Positions 6,498 through 7,742 of a stretch of 7,742 bases of DNA are shown in pieces (the first letter of the stretch is position 1; every line of letters begins with the position of its first letter). The notes beneath the pieces were generated by a model, which saw only the letters and a list, made by a program, of their open reading frames with translations, was not told the origin of the DNA and searched no databases. Where the stretch lies: positions 1 to 7,742 of the forward strand of contig JALWQD010000097.1 in NCBI GenBank assembly GCA_026994735.1, written 5' to 3'. Made by a program: the position numbers and the translations under genes. This DNA comes from Gammaproteobacteria bacterium. Its GTDB lineage: Bacteria; Pseudomonadota; Gammaproteobacteria; SZUA-140.

Positions 6498-6527
6498 ATA
6501 CTAGCAAAAGAAGAGCCAAACAAGCAA
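6498..6527 (-). promoter_or_regulatory. Promoter of the initiator tRNA gene
   Basis: On the minus strand, TTGCTT (complement of 6522-6527) and TAGTAT (complement of 6498-6503) are separated by 18 bases, with a T-rich spacer. A GC-rich discriminator, GCGCGTC, follows the -10 box directly. Such discriminators are typical of stable-RNA promoters under stringent (ppGpp) control. Transcription would start near 6491, leaving a leader of about 7 nt before the mature 5' end. Confidence 0.6.
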
Positions 6528-6649
6528 GGATTCATTTTTCTGCGGTCGTGAATGACTGTTGGTGGTTGTGCCAGGCAGGGGGGTAATTGCCTCGCCAGCC
6601 GCGTATGATGGGCGTATACCGTTAGCCGATGCTCATCGAATTACTATAC

Positions 6650-6654
6650 AGGAG
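6650..6654 (+). promoter_or_regulatory. Ribosome binding site deciding the yceJ start
   Basis: AGGAG lies 7 nt before the ATG at 6662. The frame could extend to an ATG at 6629, but that codon has no comparable site, and the extra 11 residues would place it upstream of this site. The 6662 start gives 182 residues, close to the family length. Confidence 0.75.
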
Positions 6655-6661
6655 ACTCTAT

Positions 6662-7210
6662 ATGCTGCCGGCGCCTGTCGTTCAATATGACCGGATTGCT
6701 ATCACTTTGCATTGGTTGATGGCGGCACTGGTTATTGGCCTGTTTTTTCTCGGTATCTATATGGTTCAGCTGGATTATTATGATCCCTGGTATCATGATG
6801 CCCCGGATCTGCATAAAGCAATAGCCATAATTTTTCTCGGACTTTTATGCGGGCGTCTTGGCTGGCGTTTACTGCGTTCCTATCCCGCCCCATTCGGACG
6901 TCCCTGGGAACGCGGGCTTGCCCGTTTTGTGCACGGAAGTCATTACCTCTTGATGATTATTATTGGCATCAGTGGTTATCTGCTACCGACAGCGAAAGGG
7001 GCCGGGGTCGATGTTTTTGGCTTCTTCACAGTCCCTTCGCTATTGTCTCTTTCCTCGCGCCAGTCCGATTTGGCAGGGCTGGTTCATCGGCAGGCTTCGT
7101 GGGTGTTAATGGCGCTGGTTGCCTTGCATGTACTGGCCGCTTTCAAGCATCATCTGATTGACAGGGATCCGACCCTGTTGCGCATGATTGGCAAGGGTGA
7201 CCGAAAATGA
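6662..7210 (+). CDS. yceJ: Cytochrome b561 family protein, YceJ-like
   Basis: The 182-residue inner-membrane protein belongs to the bacterial cytochrome b561 family: four helices, two b haems, electron exchange with quinones. Likely helices are at about 12-35, 50-71, 92-110 and 140-162. Candidate haem-ligand histidines are H17 (TLHWLMA), H51 (DLHKAIA), H142 (LVHRQASW) and H156 (ALHVLAAF). Further histidines are H91 and H94 (VHGSHYLL) and H163/H164 after the last helix. DPWY and the LHK segment between helices 1 and 2 are family-typical. The following gene is yceI, 20 nt downstream, the same pairing as E. coli yceJ-yceI, so the two are probably one transcript. The name rests on family plus context, and a quinol-oxidising role is inferred from the family. 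Confidence 0.88.
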   Translation: MLPAPVVQYDRIAITLHWLMAALVIGLFFLGIYMVQLDYYDPWYHDAPDLHKAIAIIFLGLLCGRLGWRLLRSYPAPFGRPWERGLARFVHGSHYLLMIIIGISGYLLPTAKGAGVDVFGFFTVPSLLSLSSRQSDLAGLVHRQASWVLMALVALHVLAAFKHHLIDRDPTLLRMIGKGDRK

Positions 7211-7218
7211 ACACATTC

Positions 7219-7223
7219 AGGAG
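7219..7223 (+). promoter_or_regulatory. Ribosome binding site deciding the yceI start
   Basis: AGGAG lies 7 nt before the ATG at 7231. An upstream in-frame ATG at 7207 overlaps the yceJ stop, but it would add eight polar residues before a normal signal peptide and would place this site inside the coding region. Confidence 0.75.
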
Positions 7224-7230
7224 AAATACC

Positions 7231-7742
7231 ATGAAGAAATCTGTGATTGCCTGCCTGGCTTTGCTGGCCCTGCTGTTAGCCGTTTCCGTTCAGGCTGCCG
7301 AGCACTATGTCATTGATACAGCCAAGCAACATGCCTTTATCCAGTTTCGGGTGCAACATCTTGGTTTTAGCTGGTTATCGGGGCGGTTTAATCGTTTTGC
7401 CGGGACGTTTGACTATGATGAAAAGAATGTGGCTGCGAACAAGGTGGCCCTGACCATCGATATGGCCAGTATTGACAGCAATTATGCCGAGCGCGACAAA
7501 CATCTCCGTGGCGAGGACTTTTTTGATGTGGAAAATTTTCCTGAAGCCCGCTTTAAAAGCACTCATTATACTGACCTTGGTCAGGGGAAAGGCCGCCTTG
7601 AAGGCGAGTTAAGTCTGCACGGTACGCGAAAAATGATCGTTATCAATGTTGAGCAAGTGGGTGCGGGCAAGGATCCCTGGGGCGGCTTCCGGCGTGGTTT
7701 TGAAGGCCGCACGACCTTGCATTTGAGCGATTACAACCTGGC
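7231..7742 (+). CDS. yceI: YceI-family periplasmic lipocalin-like protein, 3' end cut off by the window
   Basis: 170 codons are visible and the frame is still open at the window edge; E. coli YceI is about 191 residues, so roughly 20 codons are missing. A Sec signal peptide (MKK, a hydrophobic run to about residue 18, then VQA-A) predicts cleavage near residue 22 or 23. The mature part shows family landmarks in order: QHAFIQFRVQHLGFSWLSG, a DYDEKN turn, AERDKHLRGEDFFD followed by FPEARFKS, LHGTRK, and DPWGGFRRGFEG. YceI proteins are periplasmic beta-barrels of lipocalin-like fold; some bind polyisoprenoids or quinone-like lipids, and E. coli YceI has been reported as base- or osmotically induced. 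The adjacent cytochrome b561 suggests a shared redox or isoprenoid role, which remains unproven. Confidence 0.93.
   Translation, partial: MKKSVIACLALLALLLAVSVQAAEHYVIDTAKQHAFIQFRVQHLGFSWLSGRFNRFAGTFDYDEKNVAANKVALTIDMASIDSNYAERDKHLRGEDFFDVENFPEARFKSTHYTDLGQGKGRLEGELSLHGTRKMIVINVEQVGAGKDPWGGFRRGFEGRTTLHLSDYNL

Overview
The window looks like ordinary chromosomal DNA of a proteobacterium, most likely a gammaproteobacterium. Three things point that way. A four-gene cassette matches Escherichia coli ybhG-ybhF-ybhS-ybhR in gene order and protein length. A cytochrome b561 gene is followed by a yceI gene, as in E. coli yceJ-yceI. An initiator tRNA is nearly identical to E. coli tRNA-fMet. The assignment rests on remembered family sequences, not on a search; other proteobacterial classes (for example Desulfuromonadales) are not excluded.

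Layout. Positions 1-158 hold no convincing gene, only a possible extended -10 promoter for ynfA (159-485), a small four-helix membrane protein. Positions 486-1038 form a long non-coding or weakly coding stretch. It contains a 20-bp near-perfect inverted repeat with a CRP-like core (701-720), AT-rich promoter-like DNA just after it, and a possible 31-codon hydrophobic ORF (777-872). The plus-strand ABC exporter operon follows: a membrane-fusion protein (1039-2094), a fused double-ATPase (2096-3832) and two ABC-2 permeases (3829-4959 and 4956-6077). The genes are separated by 1 nt or overlap by 4 nt, so they are very probably co-transcribed and translationally coupled. A plausible intrinsic terminator lies at 6113-6141.

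Next come a possible 51-codon orphan ORF (6214-6369) and, on the minus strand, the initiator tRNA gene (6408-6484) with its own promoter. Last is a plus-strand pair: a di-haem cytochrome b561 (6662-7210) and a YceI-family periplasmic protein (7231 to the window end, truncated by the edge).

How the genes work together. YbhG (adaptor), YbhF (both ATPase halves in one chain) and the YbhS/YbhR permease pair should form one inner-membrane pump with a periplasmic adaptor. The ATPase is strongly asymmetric: one of its two predicted composite ATP sites looks degenerate and the other canonical. YceJ and YceI are a separate envelope pair with a suspected link to quinone, isoprenoid or redox functions. 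I see no insertion sequence, CRISPR array, phage gene or clearly novel multi-gene system. The points most worth following are the unexplained leader of the ybh operon, the asymmetric ATPase, the U1/U72 initiator tRNA and the two small ORFs.
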